Origin: Gammaproteobacteria bacterium | GTDB taxonomy: Bacteria > Pseudomonadota > Gammaproteobacteria > UBA9214 | Reading direction: 5' to 3' | Length of the DNA stretch: 7,357 bases | Assembly: GCA_029859555.1 (NCBI GenBank) | Contig: JAOUCV010000099.1 | Location: 1 to 7,357, forward strand | In this document: positions 5,792 to 7,357 of the stretch, piece after piece | Position numbering within the stretch: position 1 is the stretch's first letter | How the letters are laid out: every line of letters starts with the position of its first letter | Program-made: the position numbers and the translations under genes | The notes under the pieces: generated by a model | Told to the model about the DNA's origin: nothing | What the model saw: the letters and a program-made list of their open reading frames with translations, nothing else | Databases searched by the model: none

Positions 5792-7357
5792 ATGACTGAT
5801 TTAACCAAGTACAGAAATATCGGTATCTTCGCGCACGTTGATGCGGGAAAAACGACGACTACAGAGCGTATCCTGAAGCTCACCGGCAAGATCCACAAAA
5901 CCGGCGAAGTGCATGACGGTGAAGCAACCACTGACTTCATGGAACAGGAACAGGAACGCGGCATCACCATTCAGTCTGCGGCTACCAGTTGCGAATGGAA
6001 CGATCATCGCCTGAACATTATTGACACCCCCGGACACGTTGACTTCACCATCGAAGTCTATCGCTCCCTGAAGGTACTCGATGGCGGCGTCGGCGTCTTC
6101 TGCGGCTCTGGCGGCGTGGAACCCCAGTCTGAAACCAACTGGCGTTACGCCAACGAATCGGGCGTCTCTCGTATCATTTTCGTCAACAAGCTGGATCGCC
6201 TGGGTGCAGACTTCTACCGCGTGGTAAAACAGGTCGAGGATGTACTCGACGCAAACCCGCTGGTGATGGTGCTGCCTATCGGCATTGAAGACGATTTCTG
6301 CGGAGTTGTGGACTTGCTGACACGCAAGGCGTGGATCTGGGATGACTCCGGCGACCCTGCCGCTTATGAAATCTCGGAGCCACCGGCCGACATGGCCGAC
6401 CTGGTCGAGGAGTGGCGCGAGAAACTGATCGAAACAGCGGTTGAACAGGACGATGACCTGCTGGAGCAATACCTGGAAGGCAACGAACCTTCAGCAGAAG
6501 ATATCAAGCGCTGTATTCGCAAGGGTACCATCGCGCTGGACTTCTTCCCTACCTATTGCGGTTCCGCGTTCAAGAACAAGGGTATTCAGCTGGTACTGGA
6601 TGCCACGGTAGACTTCCTGCCGAACCCGACTGAAGTCCTGCCACAGCCGGAAGTTGACCTGGAAGGTAACGAGACCGGTGAATTTGCCATCGTTGACTCC
6701 AGCCGGCCATTGCGTGCCCTCGCCTTCAAGATCATGGATGACCGCTTTGGCGCACTGACCTTTATCCGTATCTACTCCGGCAAGCTGGAAAAAGGCACCA
6801 CCGTGCTGAACACATTCACCGGCAAGACCGAGCGTATTGGCCGTATCGTCGAGATGCACGCCGACTCCCGCGAGGAACTCGACAGTGCCGAGGCCGGCGA
6901 TATCGTTGCCGTCATCGGCATGAAGAACGTGCAGACCGGTCATACCCTGTGCGACCCCAAGCAGCCTGCCACGCTGGAACCAATGGTATTCCCGGACCCG
7001 GTGATTTCAATTGCCGTCTCACCCAACGACAAGGCGGCGTCCGAAAAGCTGGGTATCGCACTCGGCAAGATGATCAAGGAAGACCCGTCATTCCATATGG
7101 AGACCGACGAGGACAGTGGCGAGATCATCCTCAAAGGTATGGGTGAACTGCACCTCGATATCAAGATTGATATCCTGCGTCGTACCCACGGCATTGACGT
7201 CACCGTAGGCAAGCCACAAGTGGCCTATCGTGAAACCATTACCCAGCGAACCGAAGACAGCTACACGCACAAGAAACAGACCGGTGGTTCCGGTCAGTTC
7301 GCAAAGATTGACTACGTCATTGAGCCGGGTGAACCGGGCAGTGGTTACGAATTCGAA
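5792..7357 (+). CDS. fusA: Elongation factor G, FusA2-type paralogue, N-terminal 522 residues (truncated by window)
   Basis: A translational GTPase that moves tRNAs and mRNA through the ribosome after peptide bond formation, or acts in ribosome recycling. The GTPase motifs are complete: G1 AHVDAGKT (14-21), G2 RGITI with Thr59, G3 DTPGHVD (78-84), G4 NKLD (132-135) and G5 GSAF (257-260). Domain II spans about 300-400, domain III begins near 403 and contains [10 protein letters not shown] (448-457), and domain IV begins near 470 with [11 protein letters not shown] at 494-504. Family members have about 700 residues, so the last quarter is missing. Start ATG follows only a weak GTGG-like site. 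The wording [19 protein letters not shown] and the short [13 protein letters not shown] start resemble Pseudomonas FusA2 (EF-G1B) rather than the str-operon EF-G, and no rpsL or rpsG lies upstream. The paralogue assignment rests on remembered similarity. Confidence 0.95.
   Translation, partial: MTDLTKYRNIGIFAHVDAGKTTTTERILKLTGKIHKTGEVHDGEATTDFMEQEQERGITIQSAATSCEWNDHRLNIIDTPGHVDFTIEVYRSLKVLDGGVGVFCGSGGVEPQSETNWRYANESGVSRIIFVNKLDRLGADFYRVVKQVEDVLDANPLVMVLPIGIEDDFCGVVDLLTRKAWIWDDSGDPAAYEISEPPADMADLVEEWREKLIETAVEQDDDLLEQYLEGNEPSAEDIKRCIRKGTIALDFFPTYCGSAFKNKGIQLVLDATVDFLPNPTEVLPQPEVDLEGNETGEFAIVDSSRPLRALAFKIMDDRFGALTFIRIYSGKLEKGTTVLNTFTGKTERIGRIVEMHADSREELDSAEAGDIVAVIGMKNVQTGHTLCDPKQPATLEPMVFPDPVISIAVSPNDKAASEKLGIALGKMIKEDPSFHMETDEDSGEIILKGMGELHLDIKIDILRRTHGIDVTVGKPQVAYRETITQRTEDSYTHKKQTGGSGQFAKIDYVIEPGEPGSGYEFE

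Noticed and set aside
5801..7212. Long - strand frames opposite fusA
   Set aside because: They arise from the codon bias of the strongly conserved EF-G frame on the + strand.

Overview
The window most resembles chromosomal DNA of a gammaproteobacterium with moderate to fairly high GC. The evidence is the C-terminus of a YjgA/DarP-type ribosome biogenesis factor, a hexameric-type citrate synthase close in length to E. coli GltA, and an elongation factor G of the Pseudomonas FusA2 kind. I cannot name the species. There is no rRNA, tRNA, CRISPR array, transposase, integrase or phage gene, so it reads as ordinary core genome rather than a mobile island.

Layout: (a) 2-163, + strand: the last 53 codons of yjgA. 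(b) 164-636: a poorly defined stretch. It holds an open frame with no usable start codon (to 372), a small basic ORF (412-576) and a weak hairpin (588-608). (c) 5069 down to 637, - strand: four tightly spaced genes read in the order citrate synthase (gltA), DUF4442 hotdog-fold protein, nitronate monooxygenase-like FMN protein, and a class III adenylate cyclase with an N-terminal DUF427 domain. The junctions are 27 bp, a stop/start overlap (TGATG), and 51 bp. (d) 5070-5791: about 720 bp between the divergent gltA and fusA genes, without a convincing gene, but with a candidate fusA promoter, hairpins and a thrice-repeated 9-mer. (e) 5792-7357, + strand: a fusA-type EF-G, cut off by the window edge after 522 codons.

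Working together: the - strand block looks like one transcription unit led by a strong Shine-Dalgarno at gltA. It would join carbon entry to the TCA cycle (citrate synthase) with two accessory enzymes of uncertain substrate and a cAMP-producing enzyme. The co-regulation is inferred from strand and spacing only. The divergent EF-G has its own promoter and leader and does not sit beside rpsL, rpsG or tuf, at least on its 5' side.

The most noteworthy item is the DUF427-adenylate cyclase fusion and its place at the end of a citrate synthase gene cluster. The citrate synthase also appears to lack several residues of the E. coli NADH-inhibition site. I did not find a clear new defence, mobile or RNA-based system.
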